Below, piece by piece: positions 54,582 through 64,000 of a stretch of DNA of 64,000 bases. Made by a program: the position numbers and the translations under genes. Source of the DNA: Vagococcus entomophilus (GTDB taxonomy: Bacteria > Bacillota > Bacilli > Lactobacillales > Vagococcaceae); NCBI RefSeq assembly GCF_003987595.1, contig NZ_NGJZ01000001.1, positions 992,001 through 1,056,000 on the forward strand, given 5' to 3'. Each line of letters starts with the position of its first letter. The stretch's first letter is position 1. The notes beneath the pieces are model-generated. The model saw only the letters and a list, made by a program, of their open reading frames with translations, was not told the DNA's origin and did no database searches.

Positions 54582-55937
54582 TTACTCTTCAAGCCCAATT
54601 TCTTTTCGAACAACTTCGGCTATTTTCTCTACATAGTCGTTTACTTTTTCGATTGTAGGAGCTTCAGCCATTACTCTAAGAAGTGGTTCTGTTCCAGAAG
54701 GGCGAACTAATATGCGGCCATTTCCAGCCATTTCTTCTTCAACTTGTTCAATAACCGCTTTGATTGCAGGAACTTCCATTGCTCCATTTTTGTTGCTCAC
54801 TCTAATATTCACTAATTTTTGTGGATACTCTTCAATCTCATTAGCAAGTTCAGATAATTTTTTCCCCGTATCTTTCATAACATTCAGCAGCTGAATGCCT
54901 GACAACATACCATCACCCGTTGTATTGTAATCCAAGAAAATCATATGCCCTGATTGTTCACCGCCAAAATTATAGCCATTTTTTCTCATTTCTTCCACAA
55001 CATACCGATCGCCGACTTTCGTTTGCAGCGCCGTCATCCCCGCTTGTTGAACTGCTTTATGAAACCCTAAATTGCTCATTACAGTTGAAACGATTGTATT
55101 TTGTTTTAGACGTTTCTTCTCAGAAAGATACTTTCCACAAATATACATAATCTTATCACCATCTACAATATTGCCTTTTTCATCCACCGCAATCACACGA
55201 TCTCCATCACCATCAAAGGCAAGACCCGCATCTGCTTCATGTTCTAAGACAAATTTGGCTAACTCTTCTGGATGGGTAGATCCTACTCCATCGTTAATAT
55301 TTAGACCATTTGGCCGAACGCCCATCGTGTAAAAATCGGTTTCTAAATCCGCAAACACACGATTTACCGCAGTATACGTTGCCCCATTTGCTGCATCTAA
55401 ACATACTGTCAATCCTTCCAAGTCTTTCGAAACGGTTTGAGTTAAAAATTGCGCATATTTTAGCAGTCCTTCTGGGTATTCATCCACTGTACCAAGGCCT
55501 GTCGCTGCCGGTCTTGGTAGCATATCCTCTTTTGCATCTAACAAAGCTTCAATTTCAAGCTCTTGTTCGTCTAGTAATTTAAAACCATCAGACCCAAAAA
55601 ATTTAATACCATTATCTCGAGCTGGATTATGCGAAGCAGAAATCATCACCCCTGCAGCCGCCTTTTGAATTTTAGTCAAATAAGCCACTCCTGGAGTCGA
55701 GATCACACCTAATTGGAAAACTTCAATTCCTACAGATAATAGGCCTGCAATCAAAGCTTGCTCAAGCATTTGCCCTGAAATCCGTGTATCACGCCCCACC
55801 AATACTCTTGGTTGTTTTTCTTCTGTGTGCTGGCACAAAACATACCCCCCACATCTGCCTAACTTAAATGCTAACTCAGGAGTTAGTTCTTGATTAGCAA
55901 TTCCTCTAACTCCATCTGTTCCAAAATATTTCCCCAT
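54582..55937 (-). CDS. glmM: phosphoglucosamine mutase
   Basis: 451 residues. [20 protein letters not shown] at the start, [20 protein letters not shown] with the phosphoserine loop (Ser near residue 100), [14 protein letters not shown] metal loop, [19 protein letters not shown] sugar loop and the [16 protein letters not shown]-terminal phosphate site. It makes GlcN-1-P for UDP-GlcNAc. The cdaA-cdaR-glmM operon is standard in Firmicutes; GlmM interacts with CdaA and lowers c-di-AMP synthesis. Confidence 0.98.
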   Translation of the reverse strand: MGKYFGTDGVRGIANQELTPELAFKLGRCGGYVLCQHTEEKQPRVLVGRDTRISGQMLEQALIAGLLSVGIEVFQLGVISTPGVAYLTKIQKAAAGVMISASHNPARDNGIKFFGSDGFKLLDEQELEIEALLDAKEDMLPRPAATGLGTVDEYPEGLLKYAQFLTQTVSKDLEGLTVCLDAANGATYTAVNRVFADLETDFYTMGVRPNGLNINDGVGSTHPEELAKFVLEHEADAGLAFDGDGDRVIAVDEKGNIVDGDKIMYICGKYLSEKKRLKQNTIVSTVMSNLGFHKAVQQAGMTALQTKVGDRYVVEEMRKNGYNFGGEQSGHMIFLDYNTTGDGMLSGIQLLNVMKDTGKKLSELANEIEEYPQKLVNIRVSNKNGAMEVPAIKAVIEQVEEEMAGNGRILVRPSGTEPLLRVMAEAPTIEKVNDYVEKIAEVVRKEIGLEE

Positions 55938-55952
55938 GGTTTGATCTCCTTA

Positions 55953-57077
55953 TTATTCATCGTTATTTGATTCTGATGTACTGGTTTGACTAGTCGAGGC
56001 CGACGTTTCAGACGTGGAAGACTTTGTCGTACTCGAGCTTGTTTTTTCACTTGTTTCATTTGTCATTTTTGTTTCCGTTGTTTGATTAGTAGTTTCTCTT
56101 GTACTGCTACTAGAGCTTTCTCTTGTTGCAGTATGTGTTGGAACAATTGTAACCAACACCTTTTCTGGAGTAACTTTAACCCCTGAAGGAGCAGTAATAG
56201 TATAATAATCGCTTACTGTGTCCGTGATATTTTCAATCATAACAGGTACCGATAAAGAATGGATATTCTCAAGCAAACTCGATTCACCACTAATTTCTGC
56301 TTGATTACTCTCAAGATTAATCGAATATCCATTCACTCCTTTTGGGTAGCTTCCACTTTGTGTTACCTTGAGCGAAACAGTTTTCGAAGGCTCTTTGGTA
56401 GTGACTTTAACATTTACTGTTACTGGATCTATAGTCACACTTAGGACTTCGCCATTCTTGTCTAAAGCTTTCAATGACACTTTTTCAGAAAAATCCTCTT
56501 TTACATTTTTCTTATCATTTATTACCGCTTCGACTTTTTTAATCGCTTTAATGGTCTCTGCTCCAGCTGTTACTGTTACTTTTTCTGGATTAACAGTTGC
56601 CTCATCCAGTGTATAGCCAGAACTAAAGATTTTGTGATCAATGTTTGGCTCTACTTTAAAAGTAGAAGTTTTTTTCTTTTCAATTGTGACATGGACCGTT
56701 TTCAAAGTCAATGTTCCTGTCACCGCAGAATTCATTCCCTCAATCTTTGGACTCAACTCATGCGTTCCAACACCAAGTTTGGTCAAATCTGCTACAACAG
56801 AATAATTTTTTGTTTGTTCGTTTGCTTCCATATCTAGTAGTACCCGATTCGAACTTTTCAGCTGAATCCCAGTACTTGTTTCATAGCCAGATATATAATA
56901 CTTAGACTGATCATAGCGATAATCAATGGGAACGTTGGTTACTGCTTTTTCAAACTTGCCACTGGTTGTTATCGTTGAGTTTTTCATATTTTCTGCATTC
57001 GCATTCACGAACAGTAATATCGCAAAAAATAGTGCAAGAAGTCGAACAAACCAACGATTATCAGATAATCGATTCAC
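55953..57077 (-). CDS. cdaR: CdaR, YbbR-domain regulator of CdaA
   Basis: 374 residues starting at a GTG that shares one base with the cdaA stop. N-terminal helix (WFVRLLALFFAILLFVNANA), then three to four YbbR domains (segments VPIDYRYDQSKYYISGYET, KVEPNIDHKIFSSGYTLDEA, GYSINLESNQAEISG), and a Ser/Thr-rich C-terminal tail (SSSSTRETTNQTTETKMTN and on). CdaR regulates the diadenylate cyclase at the membrane. The Ser/Thr tail is longer than in Bacillus CdaR. Confidence 0.93.
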   Translation of the reverse strand: MNRLSDNRWFVRLLALFFAILLFVNANAENMKNSTITTSGKFEKAVTNVPIDYRYDQSKYYISGYETSTGIQLKSSNRVLLDMEANEQTKNYSVVADLTKLGVGTHELSPKIEGMNSAVTGTLTLKTVHVTIEKKKTSTFKVEPNIDHKIFSSGYTLDEATVNPEKVTVTAGAETIKAIKKVEAVINDKKNVKEDFSEKVSLKALDKNGEVLSVTIDPVTVNVKVTTKEPSKTVSLKVTQSGSYPKGVNGYSINLESNQAEISGESSLLENIHSLSVPVMIENITDTVSDYYTITAPSGVKVTPEKVLVTIVPTHTATRESSSSSTRETTNQTTETKMTNETSEKTSSSTTKSSTSETSASTSQTSTSESNNDE

Positions 57078-57958
57078 TATTTTTTAGCCCCCTTTGATAC
57101 ACCATCAAGAAATTGCTGCAACAAATTAGTAGTTACATCTTCTTTTTCTTTGACAAGCTCTTGCGATAATATTTTTAAATATTCTTCTTGTGTCAGATGA
57201 GGTAAAAGCTCATTATTTAATGTCAAGCTGACATCACCGGTTTCTTCCGATACAATAATGGTAATCGCATCACTCACCTCACTAATCCCAACAGCAGCTC
57301 GGTGCCTTGTCCCAAACACTTTGGGAATCAGGCTGCTCTCAGAAAGCGGAAGATATGCACAAGCGACGGCTATCTTTTGATTTTTTATGATGACTGCCCC
57401 ATCATGAAGGGGGGTATTGGGAATAAAAATATTGATCAAAAGTTCCCCAGTGATTGAAGCATTGATTGGAATACCCGTTTCAATATAATCATCCAAGCCA
57501 GTATTGCGCTCAATGGTAATCAATGCGCCAATCTTTCTTTTTGACATATATTGGATTGCCTTATCAAATGCATCAATCATCGAGGATTCTTCTTGGATGA
57601 TTTTTTTAGACTTTTTAAATAAAGAACCTCTGCCCAAATGCTCCAAGCCTCTACGAACCTCTGGCTGGAAAATGACAATCGCTGCTATAACCCCATAAGT
57701 AATCACTTGATTCATAATCCAAGAAACCGTATTAAGACCAATCCAGCCACTTAGTACTCGAATCACTAGTATAATCGCAATTCCTTTAAACAACTGAACC
57801 GCTTTTGTTCCTTTCACGACCATAATTAGTCGATACAAAAGAAACCAAACAACCACTATATCCAAAATATTAATTAAAAAATTGGTCGAAAAAAAATAAT
57901 TGGACAATAATTGGCTCCAGTTATCGTTTTTAAATAGATTTTCCAATTGAAATGACAT
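57077..57958 (-). CDS. cdaA: CdaA, membrane diadenylate cyclase
   Basis: Start set at MSFQLENLFKNDNWSQLLS (57958), with GAGGAGAGGCGAA upstream; a frame eight codons longer exists. 293 residues: three N-terminal helices (INILDIVVVWFLLYRLIMV and on), then the DAC domain with the DGA motif PLHDGAVIIKNQKIAVACA and RHR motif GTRHRAAVGISEVSD. It makes c-di-AMP from 2 ATP, essential for potassium and wall homeostasis. An extended -10 (TGC-TATACT, 57997-58005) lies upstream; no good -35. Confidence 0.96.
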   Translation of the reverse strand: MSFQLENLFKNDNWSQLLSNYFFSTNFLINILDIVVVWFLLYRLIMVVKGTKAVQLFKGIAIILVIRVLSGWIGLNTVSWIMNQVITYGVIAAIVIFQPEVRRGLEHLGRGSLFKKSKKIIQEESSMIDAFDKAIQYMSKRKIGALITIERNTGLDDYIETGIPINASITGELLINIFIPNTPLHDGAVIIKNQKIAVACAYLPLSESSLIPKVFGTRHRAAVGISEVSDAITIIVSEETGDVSLTLNNELLPHLTQEEYLKILSQELVKEKEDVTTNLLQQFLDGVSKGAKK

Positions 57959-58011
57959 GCATTCGCCTCTCCTCATAAACAATACGCTTTCGTTTTAGTA
58001 TAGCACATTCC

Positions 58012-58047
58012 AAAAAGTCTGAAAACTAATACAAAAGTTTTCAGACT
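58012..58047 (-). terminator. nifJ terminator
   Basis: AGTCTGAAAACT (58017-58028) and AGTTTTCAGACT (58036-58047) are a perfect 12-bp inverted repeat, then TTTTTGG on the minus strand. It separates nifJ from cdaA. Confidence 0.88.
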
Positions 58048-58080
58048 CGATAGAACCTATTAGTTGCCAATTTTAATCGC

Positions 58081-61000
58081 TTATTGCGTATTTTCACTTT
58101 TTTCTAACTTTTCACGGATTTTTTCTTCTTGTCCTGAAAGTCGAGCATACGTATAAAATCGATTTTTAGCATCTTGAATCGTCTTAGTATATAAATCTTC
58201 TGCTTTTTCAGATTGAACTTTCATGAGCGCAGCAAAACGTGTTTGTTTTTTGATAAACTCACGCATCTCAGAAAATTTTGGTTTTTTAAAGTCGAGTGTC
58301 AGCGGATTTTTACCTTTCTCCCGAAGCAATGGATTGTAGCGATACAAAGACCAATACCCACTTTCAACTGCTTCTTTTGCTTCCGCTAATGTTTGAGTCA
58401 TTCCACCAGATAATCCGTGCGCAATACAAGGAGTATAGGCAATAATCAAAGACGGTCCAGGGAATTTTTCAGCTTCCTCCAAGGCTTTTATCGTTTGCAT
58501 TTGATTGGCACCTGATGCAATTTGAGCTACATAAACATTTTCATAACACATTGCCATCCGTCCCAAATCTTTTTTGGCAACATATTTTCCATTTGCAGAG
58601 AATTTTGCAATGGCAGCAAGTGGTGTTGCTTTTGAGGTTTGCCCTCCAGTATTGGAATAAACCTCGTTGTCCATGACAAGAATATTTACATCTTCTCCGC
58701 TAGCTAAGACGTGATCAATTCCGCCAAAACCAATATCATAAGCCCAGCCATCTCCACCGAATATCCATTGACTCGGTTTGACAAATAAGTCATGTTGGGC
58801 ATAGATTGTTTGCAAGTTTTGGTTTGTTTCCATTTCTTCTTTTAGCAATGCTTTTAACTTTTGTGCTCGTTGTTGCGTTCCTTCACTTTCATCCATATGC
58901 TCAATCCAGGATGAAAATTGTTCGTTCAACTCATCAGATAAAGTCTCTTCTTGTAGCATCACTTTAATTTGATCTGCTAAACTTTCACGACGCGTCTTAT
59001 TGGCTAGATACATGCCATAACCATATTCTGCATTATCCTCAAATAAAGAATTTGACCAAGCAGGACCTTGCCCCTTGTCGTTGGTAGTATACGGGGTAAC
59101 TGGTGCTGCACCGCCCCAGATAGAGGAACAACCTGTTGCATTTGCAATCATCATGCGATCTCCGTAAAGCTGGGTTAAAAGTTTAACGTAAGGAGTTTCA
59201 CCACAACCAGAGCAAGCACCTGAAAATTCCATCAAAGGCTTTTCAAACTGCGAGCCGCGAACAGTGCTTGTCTTGAACGGATTTTTCTTCGCCTTAAGCG
59301 TCATCGAAAAAGCCCAATTTACGGCTTGTTCTCTTTGCTCTTCGTAGCTTTTCATCTCAAGCGCTTTTCCTTTTGCAGGACAGGCTTGCACACACAACCC
59401 GCATCCCGTGCAATCTTCAAGCGAAACTTGGATTCGGTATTTTAGCCCATCTGCTCCCCGCATTTCACGGACAACATATCCTTCTGGTGCTGCTTCTAAT
59501 TCTTCGTCCTCTGCCAAAAACGGCCGAATTGCTGCGTGAGGGCAAACAAAGGCGCACTCGTTACACATGGTACATCGATCTGGGTTCCATTCTGGAATTT
59601 CTAAGGCAACACCTCTTTTTTCAAAGGCAGCAGTTCCAAGCGGCATCCTACCGTCTGTCATTCCGTTTGCTTTTAAGTCCCCAATTGTCAATAAATCACC
59701 CTCTTGTCGATTCATCGGCTCCACAATATTGTAAACAAAAGCTGGTACTTTTTCTTTTGGCTTCTCGGTTTCTTCTTCCAGTCCCCAACTCTTAGGTACC
59801 TTTACTTGATGAAGTAATGCCAACGTTTGATCAATTGCTTCGTTATTTTTTTCGACAATTTTCATCGATTTTTTTCCGTAATTTTTCATTACCTCTTCTT
59901 TTAGTAATGGAATAATCACTTCCATCGGCTTTATGTTCGCTAATTGGAAAAAAGCTGTTTCCATAATAGTATTAATGCGTCGACCTAACCCTACTTTTTG
60001 CGCAAGTTCTGCCGCATTAATGGTATAAAACTGAATATCATGCTCTACTAAATATTTTTTCATTTTTTGTGGCAAATGGTTTTCTAATTGTTCGTCCGAC
60101 CAAATGGTATTAAGTAGGAATGTGCCTCCGTCTTTAAGCCCCTTAAGCAGATCATAGTTATGCAAATAAGCAGCTGTATGACAAGCGATAAAATCTGCAT
60201 GTTCGACCAGATAAGTCGAATCAATCGGTGAATCCCCAAAACGCATATGAGAAACCGTAAGTCCACCTGATTTTTTTGAATCGTAAGAGAAATAACCTTG
60301 GACATATTGTTCCATATGGTCACCAATAATTTTCATAGCAGATTTATTGGCGCCTACCGTCCCATCAGAACCAAACCCCCAAAATTTTGCTTGGAAAATG
60401 GATTTAGCGGTCAAGTCCAACTCCATTTCGGTTGGAAGCGATAGATACGTCACATCATCTATAATTCCTAGCGTAAACCTTTTTTTGAGCGATTCTTTTG
60501 GCAGCTGCAAATGCTGATAAACGGCATGAATATGACTTGGAGTCACATCTTTAGAACCAATCCCATATCTCCCACCAATAATAACTGGATGTGTTTCAAA
60601 ATCATACATCGCACTTTGCACGTCGAGCAACAAAGGCTCTCCACCAGCACCCGGTTCTTTCGTACGATCCAAAACCGCAATTTTTTGTACAGTTTGAGGC
60701 ATTGCGTCAAGAAATTTTTTGACTGGAAACGGGCGATACAAATGAATATTAAGATGTCCAACTTTTCGCCCTTGCGCCCTTAAGTAATCAATTGTTTGGT
60801 GAACAACTGGAGCAACTGATCCCATCGAAACGATGACCTCTGTCGCTTCTTCGTCCCCGTAATAATTGACTAAATCATAATTAGTTCCTCTGAGCTTATT
60901 CATTTCTTCCATATAGTATTGAACAATTTCCGGAACCTTTTCATAATGTTGATTAACTGCTTCTCTTTGCTGGAAATGAATATCTGGATTTTGATTGGTA

Positions 61001-61653
61001 CCACTAATGTGCGGATGGTTAGGATTCATACTCTTGTCCCGAAACTCTTGTAGTTTTTCTTGATTAAGTAGCGGAGCTAATTCATCGTATTCTAGTACTT
61101 CAATCTTTTGAATTTCATGACTAGTCCGAAACCCATCAAAAAAATTAAGAAAGGGCAAACTTGCTTCAATCGACGCCAAGTGCGCCACGGCTGAAAGATC
61201 CATTACTTCTTGAACGGTACTTTCAGCAAGCATGACAAAACCTGTTTGTCGGACAGACATCACATCTCCGTGATCTCCAAAAATACTTAGTGCTCCAGTA
61301 GCAAGTGCACGACTAGCCACATGGAAAACAGCTGGAAGTAATTCTCCCGCCATTTTGTACATATTTGGAATCATTAGCAGTAATCCTTGGGAGGCAGTAT
61401 AGGTTGTCGTCATTGTTCCTGCTTTTAAAGAACCATGTACAACTCCCGCTGCACCAGCCTCTGATTGCATTTCCACCACTTTAACGGGTTGTTTAAAAAT
61501 ATTTTGTTTTCCTGCTGCTGACCATTCGTCAACTAATTCTGCCATTGTTGAACTGGGAGTGATTGGATAAATCGCTGCAAGCTCTGTAAAAGCATAGGAT
61601 ATATACGCTGCCGCCGTATTCCCATCCATGGTCTGTTTTCTTCTCATGAGCAT
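58081..61653 (-). CDS. nifJ: pyruvate:ferredoxin (flavodoxin) oxidoreductase
   Basis: 1190 residues, single-chain PFOR. Domain order: pyrimidine-binding domain (YPITPSSTMAELVDEW), transketolase C-like, gamma domain, two ferredoxin [4Fe-4S] sites (CTMCNECAFVCPHA near 690; CTGCGLCVQACPAKG near 745), and TPP domain with GACSGCGETPYVKLLTQLYG and GGDGWAYDIGFGG. It oxidises pyruvate with CoA to acetyl-CoA and CO2, reducing ferredoxin or flavodoxin; oxygen-sensitive. Uncommon in enterococci, where pyruvate dehydrogenase and pyruvate formate-lyase are usual. AAAGGA lies seven bases before the ATG. Own transcription unit. Confidence 0.96.
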   Translation of the reverse strand: MLMRRKQTMDGNTAAAYISYAFTELAAIYPITPSSTMAELVDEWSAAGKQNIFKQPVKVVEMQSEAGAAGVVHGSLKAGTMTTTYTASQGLLLMIPNMYKMAGELLPAVFHVASRALATGALSIFGDHGDVMSVRQTGFVMLAESTVQEVMDLSAVAHLASIEASLPFLNFFDGFRTSHEIQKIEVLEYDELAPLLNQEKLQEFRDKSMNPNHPHISGTNQNPDIHFQQREAVNQHYEKVPEIVQYYMEEMNKLRGTNYDLVNYYGDEEATEVIVSMGSVAPVVHQTIDYLRAQGRKVGHLNIHLYRPFPVKKFLDAMPQTVQKIAVLDRTKEPGAGGEPLLLDVQSAMYDFETHPVIIGGRYGIGSKDVTPSHIHAVYQHLQLPKESLKKRFTLGIIDDVTYLSLPTEMELDLTAKSIFQAKFWGFGSDGTVGANKSAMKIIGDHMEQYVQGYFSYDSKKSGGLTVSHMRFGDSPIDSTYLVEHADFIACHTAAYLHNYDLLKGLKDGGTFLLNTIWSDEQLENHLPQKMKKYLVEHDIQFYTINAAELAQKVGLGRRINTIMETAFFQLANIKPMEVIIPLLKEEVMKNYGKKSMKIVEKNNEAIDQTLALLHQVKVPKSWGLEEETEKPKEKVPAFVYNIVEPMNRQEGDLLTIGDLKANGMTDGRMPLGTAAFEKRGVALEIPEWNPDRCTMCNECAFVCPHAAIRPFLAEDEELEAAPEGYVVREMRGADGLKYRIQVSLEDCTGCGLCVQACPAKGKALEMKSYEEQREQAVNWAFSMTLKAKKNPFKTSTVRGSQFEKPLMEFSGACSGCGETPYVKLLTQLYGDRMMIANATGCSSIWGGAAPVTPYTTNDKGQGPAWSNSLFEDNAEYGYGMYLANKTRRESLADQIKVMLQEETLSDELNEQFSSWIEHMDESEGTQQRAQKLKALLKEEMETNQNLQTIYAQHDLFVKPSQWIFGGDGWAYDIGFGGIDHVLASGEDVNILVMDNEVYSNTGGQTSKATPLAAIAKFSANGKYVAKKDLGRMAMCYENVYVAQIASGANQMQTIKALEEAEKFPGPSLIIAYTPCIAHGLSGGMTQTLAEAKEAVESGYWSLYRYNPLLREKGKNPLTLDFKKPKFSEMREFIKKQTRFAALMKVQSEKAEDLYTKTIQDAKNRFYTYARLSGQEEKIREKLEKSENTQ

Positions 61654-61772
61654 TTCATCGTCCTTTATCTAAAGTTAAAAAGCTTATCATCATATGCTTA
61701 TCATTATAAACCAGTCTTCGTTTATTTCAAGCGCCATTTCTAAATCTCTAGCTAGGCTTAGCAAGCAAAATA

Positions 61773-61814
61773 AAAAAGTGTGAACCAAAAGTATTTCTTA
61801 CTTTTGATTCACAC
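61773..61814 (-). terminator. glnA terminator
   Basis: GTGTGAATCAAAAGTA and TACTTTTGGTTCACAC pair (16 positions, one mismatch/wobble) around AGAAA, with T6 on the minus strand. It lies about 45 bases behind the glnA stop. The 61654-61770 gap shows no gene. Confidence 0.9.
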
Positions 61815-61856
61815 CGAAATTCTAGATGAGTCTTTTTCTAGCGATCAATATTTTGC

Positions 61857-63197
61857 TTAATAAAGTTCTAAATATTGATCTTGCTCCCATTTAGAAACAT
61901 ATTGAGAATAAGCACTCCACTCGATTTTCTTCGCCTCAACAAAGCTTGGATAAATATGTTTTCCTAAGGCATTTTTGATGATTTCATCTTCTGCTAAACC
62001 TTTTAAAGCTTCATTTAGGTTGCTTGGAAGCTCGTCAATGCCTGCTGCTTTTAGCTCTTCTTCGTTCATGATGAAAATGTTGCGATCAACTGGAGCAGGT
62101 GCTTCCAAATTGTTCTCAATTCCATCAAGTCCTGCTTCTAAAAGAACAGCAAGCGCAAGATAAGGGTTAGCAGCTGGGTCTACTTGGCGCAATTCAATAC
62201 GAGTAGATAAGCCACGAGAAGCTGGAACACGAACTAGCGGTGAGCGATTACGTCCACTCCATGCAATATAAGTAGGTGCTTCAAAACCAGGAACCAAACG
62301 TTTGTAAGAATTCACGATTGGATTGGTCACTGCGGTAAAACCTTTGGCATGTTTCAAAATTCCAGCTAAAAATTGATACGCAGTTTGACTAAGTTGCATA
62401 CTGTCACTTTCATCTAGGAATGCATTTCCTTCTTCTGTAAATAAAGACATATTACAGTGCATTCCAGAACCATTAATACCATAAAGTGGTTTTGGCATAA
62501 ATGTTGCGTGTAATCCATGACGACGAGCAATCGTCTTCACTACTAATTTAAAGGTTTGAATATCATCACACGCTTCTAGTACGTTTGCATATTTGAAGTC
62601 AATCTCGTGTTGACTTTCTGCTACTTCATGGTGAGAAGCTTCGATTTCAAAACCAAGTTTTTCAAGTTCTAGAACAATATCACGACGGCATTGTTCCCCA
62701 AGATCTGTAGGGGATAAGTCAAAATAACCACCTTTATCTTTAAGTTCTGTGGTAGGATTTCCTTGTTCATCTAATTTGAATAAGAAAAATTCTGGTTCAG
62801 GTCCTAAGTTAAAAGAAGTGAAACCGACTTTTTCCATATGCGTAAGCGCACGTTTTAGATTGCCACGAGGATCGCCAGCAAATGGTGTGCCATCAGGATT
62901 GTAAATGTCACAAATTAAGCGAGCCACAACTCCTTTATCGCCTTCCCAAGGGAAAACCATCCAGGTATTTAAATCTGGATATAAAAGCATGTCACTTTCT
63001 TCAATACGAACAAAACCTTCAATAGAAGAACCATCAAACATCATTTTATTTTCTAAAGTTTTTTCTAATTGACTAACTGGTACTTCAACATTTTTAATTG
63101 TGCCCATAATATCTGTAAACATTAAACGTAAAAATTCTACATTTGATTCCTTTGCAAACTTTCTGATATCATCTGCTGTGTAATTTTTTTTGACCAT
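61857..63197 (-). CDS. glnA: glutamine synthetase, type I-alpha
   Basis: 446 residues, the short GSI-alpha form of Firmicutes (no adenylylation insert). Markers: [79 protein letters not shown] and [20 protein letters not shown]. It makes glutamine from glutamate, ammonia and ATP. In this family feedback-inhibited GS also controls GlnR. It is co-transcribed with glnR (52-base gap). Confidence 0.98.
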   Translation of the reverse strand: MVKKNYTADDIRKFAKESNVEFLRLMFTDIMGTIKNVEVPVSQLEKTLENKMMFDGSSIEGFVRIEESDMLLYPDLNTWMVFPWEGDKGVVARLICDIYNPDGTPFAGDPRGNLKRALTHMEKVGFTSFNLGPEPEFFLFKLDEQGNPTTELKDKGGYFDLSPTDLGEQCRRDIVLELEKLGFEIEASHHEVAESQHEIDFKYANVLEACDDIQTFKLVVKTIARRHGLHATFMPKPLYGINGSGMHCNMSLFTEEGNAFLDESDSMQLSQTAYQFLAGILKHAKGFTAVTNPIVNSYKRLVPGFEAPTYIAWSGRNRSPLVRVPASRGLSTRIELRQVDPAANPYLALAVLLEAGLDGIENNLEAPAPVDRNIFIMNEEELKAAGIDELPSNLNEALKGLAEDEIIKNALGKHIYPSFVEAKKIEWSAYSQYVSKWEQDQYLELY

Positions 63198-63249
63198 TTA
63201 CTTATCCCTTCCTTGTTCCTCATATATTTTTCAAAATCTAATTTCCTGG

Positions 63250-63636
63250 TTACATCTTAGGTCCATTAGACTGAAATGGATTTGGTTTCCCACTCATACC
63301 GCTAGCAGACACAATTTCGTCATATAAGATCCGACGGACATCGTGATCGGTTAGATTTTTTTGCGCATAGGGTGGATTTTGCTTTTCATATTCCTTCATT
63401 TCATAAATCCGCTTAATTCCTGCCATATTTAATCCATCATTCAAATAATCTTTAATTTCAAGCAATATATCAATATCATTTAGCGAGTACATACGTCTAT
63501 TGCCTTCATTTCTTTCTGGATGAATTAAATCTTGTTCTTCATAGTAACGAATTTGACGTGCTGATAAATCAGTCAGCTTCATTACCGTTCCAATTGGAAA
63601 GACGGACATGGATCTTCTCAGTTCTTTTTCTCTCAT
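63250..63636 (-). CDS. glnR: GlnR, MerR-type nitrogen regulator
   Basis: 128 residues. N-terminal winged-helix of MerR type with FPIGTVMKLTDLSARQIRYY and PERNEGNRRMYSLNDI, then a short helical part and C-terminal feedback tail (NPFQSNGPKM). It represses glnRA and other nitrogen genes when glutamine is plentiful. Start at ATG 63636 with GAGAGGGG upstream. Its own promoter has a perfect GlnR box. Confidence 0.96.
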   Translation of the reverse strand: MREKELRRSMSVFPIGTVMKLTDLSARQIRYYEEQDLIHPERNEGNRRMYSLNDIDILLEIKDYLNDGLNMAGIKRIYEMKEYEKQNPPYAQKNLTDHDVRRILYDEIVSASGMSGKPNPFQSNGPKM

Positions 63637-63665
63637 GTACTCTGACCCCTCTCATTGATGTTTAT

Positions 63666-63718
63666 AGGATACCAATAGAATAAAAAAATGTCAACAACTA
63701 ATGTTACATTTTGTAACA
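63666..63718 (-). promoter_or_regulatory. glnRA promoter with perfect GlnR box
   Basis: Minus strand TTGACA (63689-63694), 17 bases, TATCCT (63666-63671). Just upstream is TGTTACATTTTGTAACA (63702-63718), a perfect TGTNA-N7-TNACA GlnR/TnrA site. Start expected near 63660. The box lies next to the -35, as in autoregulated glnRA promoters. Confidence 0.92.
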
Positions 63719-63728
63719 TGATTAACAT

Positions 63729-64000
63729 TTAATTTAAATCCCTTACTACTTTGATGTTAGGTTTACTGTAGCCACGCAAATAATAGCTATTTTTTTCTTC
63801 ACAAAAAGTTTGTTCTTCTAAAAAAGTTTGTTGGGCAAATACTGTCAATAAATAACTTTTTGTAACAGGTAGCTCTCCTTCATACGCTTGTAATGTTTCT
63901 TTAATTTTTTGATTAACTAGATCATTAACAGCTTTTGTCGCTGTTTCTTCTTTTGCAGAAATAAAACAATTGGGAAATAAGGTTGGAGTAAATGTTGTTG
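63729..64000 (-). CDS. C-terminal part of an unidentified protein (cut by window edge)
   Basis: The frame is open from the window edge to TAA (63729), about 90 codons: TLFPNCFISAKEETATKAV, VNQKIKETLQAYEGELPVTK, SYLLTVFAQQTFLEEQ and NSYYLRGYSKPNIKVV. An alpha/beta soluble protein end, with no family recognised. It ends about 10 bases before the GlnR box and is transcribed toward glnR. Confidence 0.6.
   Translation of the reverse strand, partial: TTFTPTLFPNCFISAKEETATKAVNDLVNQKIKETLQAYEGELPVTKSYLLTVFAQQTFLEEQTFCEEKNSYYLRGYSKPNIKVVRDLN

Noticed and set aside
59373..59795. Plus-strand open frame of 140 codons inside nifJ
   Set aside because: It lies antisense over the conserved ferredoxin-domain region of nifJ, has no ribosome site, and its composition is that of a shadow frame.

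Overview
This is a low-GC Firmicutes chromosome segment. The gene content and order point to an Enterococcus or close relative: a T7SSb (Ess) locus, a WxL/DUF916 surface-protein cluster, the uppS-cdsA-dxr-rseP-proS-polC block, rpsB-tsf-pyrH-frr, tsaB-rimI-tsaD, cdaA-cdaR-glmM-glmS and glnR-glnA. Species was not determined. Almost everything is on the minus strand, so operons read from high to low coordinates; the only confident plus-strand gene is at 38756-39265.

Region 1 (about 10.3-24.3 kb) is a complete type VII secretion operon. It runs esxA, esaA, essA, esaB, essB, essC, then two small helical partner proteins (DUF5082-like and DUF5344-like), an LXG effector with a glycine-rich C-terminus, a polytopic membrane protein that is probably its immunity factor, and two DUF5085-like proteins. 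A strong terminator directly behind esxA separates it from the export machinery.

Region 2 (1-10.2 kb) is a reservoir of T7SS toxin tips and immunity genes, much of it decayed. One toxin is complete (5008-6402, pre-toxin trunk plus HEGFH zincin tip). Two orphans keep part of the same trunk but carry other tips. At least three more tip or tail fragments and several immunity genes are truncated, frameshifted or interrupted by stops. Tips change just after the trunk peptide NMSAVEK. Four cassettes end in a shared two-hairpin element whose stem sequences differ but still pair. Three paralogues of the LXG immunity-like membrane protein (one intact, one broken, one cut by the window edge) lie in the same array.

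Region 3 (24.7-38.5 kb) is housekeeping: polC; the envelope-lipid and isoprenoid block uppS-cdsA-dxr-rseP with proS; and the translation genes rpsB-tsf and pyrH-frr, with clear terminators. rpsB has a promoter and a leader of about 125 nt.

Region 4 (38.7-48.6 kb) is a WxL surface cluster: a large adhesin-like WxL protein, a small sortase-anchored protein, three tandem WxL paralogues with DPEKP-type repeats, a DUF916/DUF3324 protein, a sortase, a small secreted protein and an Mga-type regulator.

Region 5 (48.7-64 kb) holds tsaB-rimI-like-rimI-tsaD (tRNA t6A and S18 acetylation); nagB and glmS, which oppose each other in amino-sugar flux, with candidate NagR operators and a glmS ribozyme ahead of glmS; cdaA-cdaR-glmM (c-di-AMP and UDP-GlcNAc supply); nifJ (pyruvate:ferredoxin/flavodoxin oxidoreductase); and glnR-glnA under a perfect GlnR box. 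An unidentified partial gene runs off the right edge.
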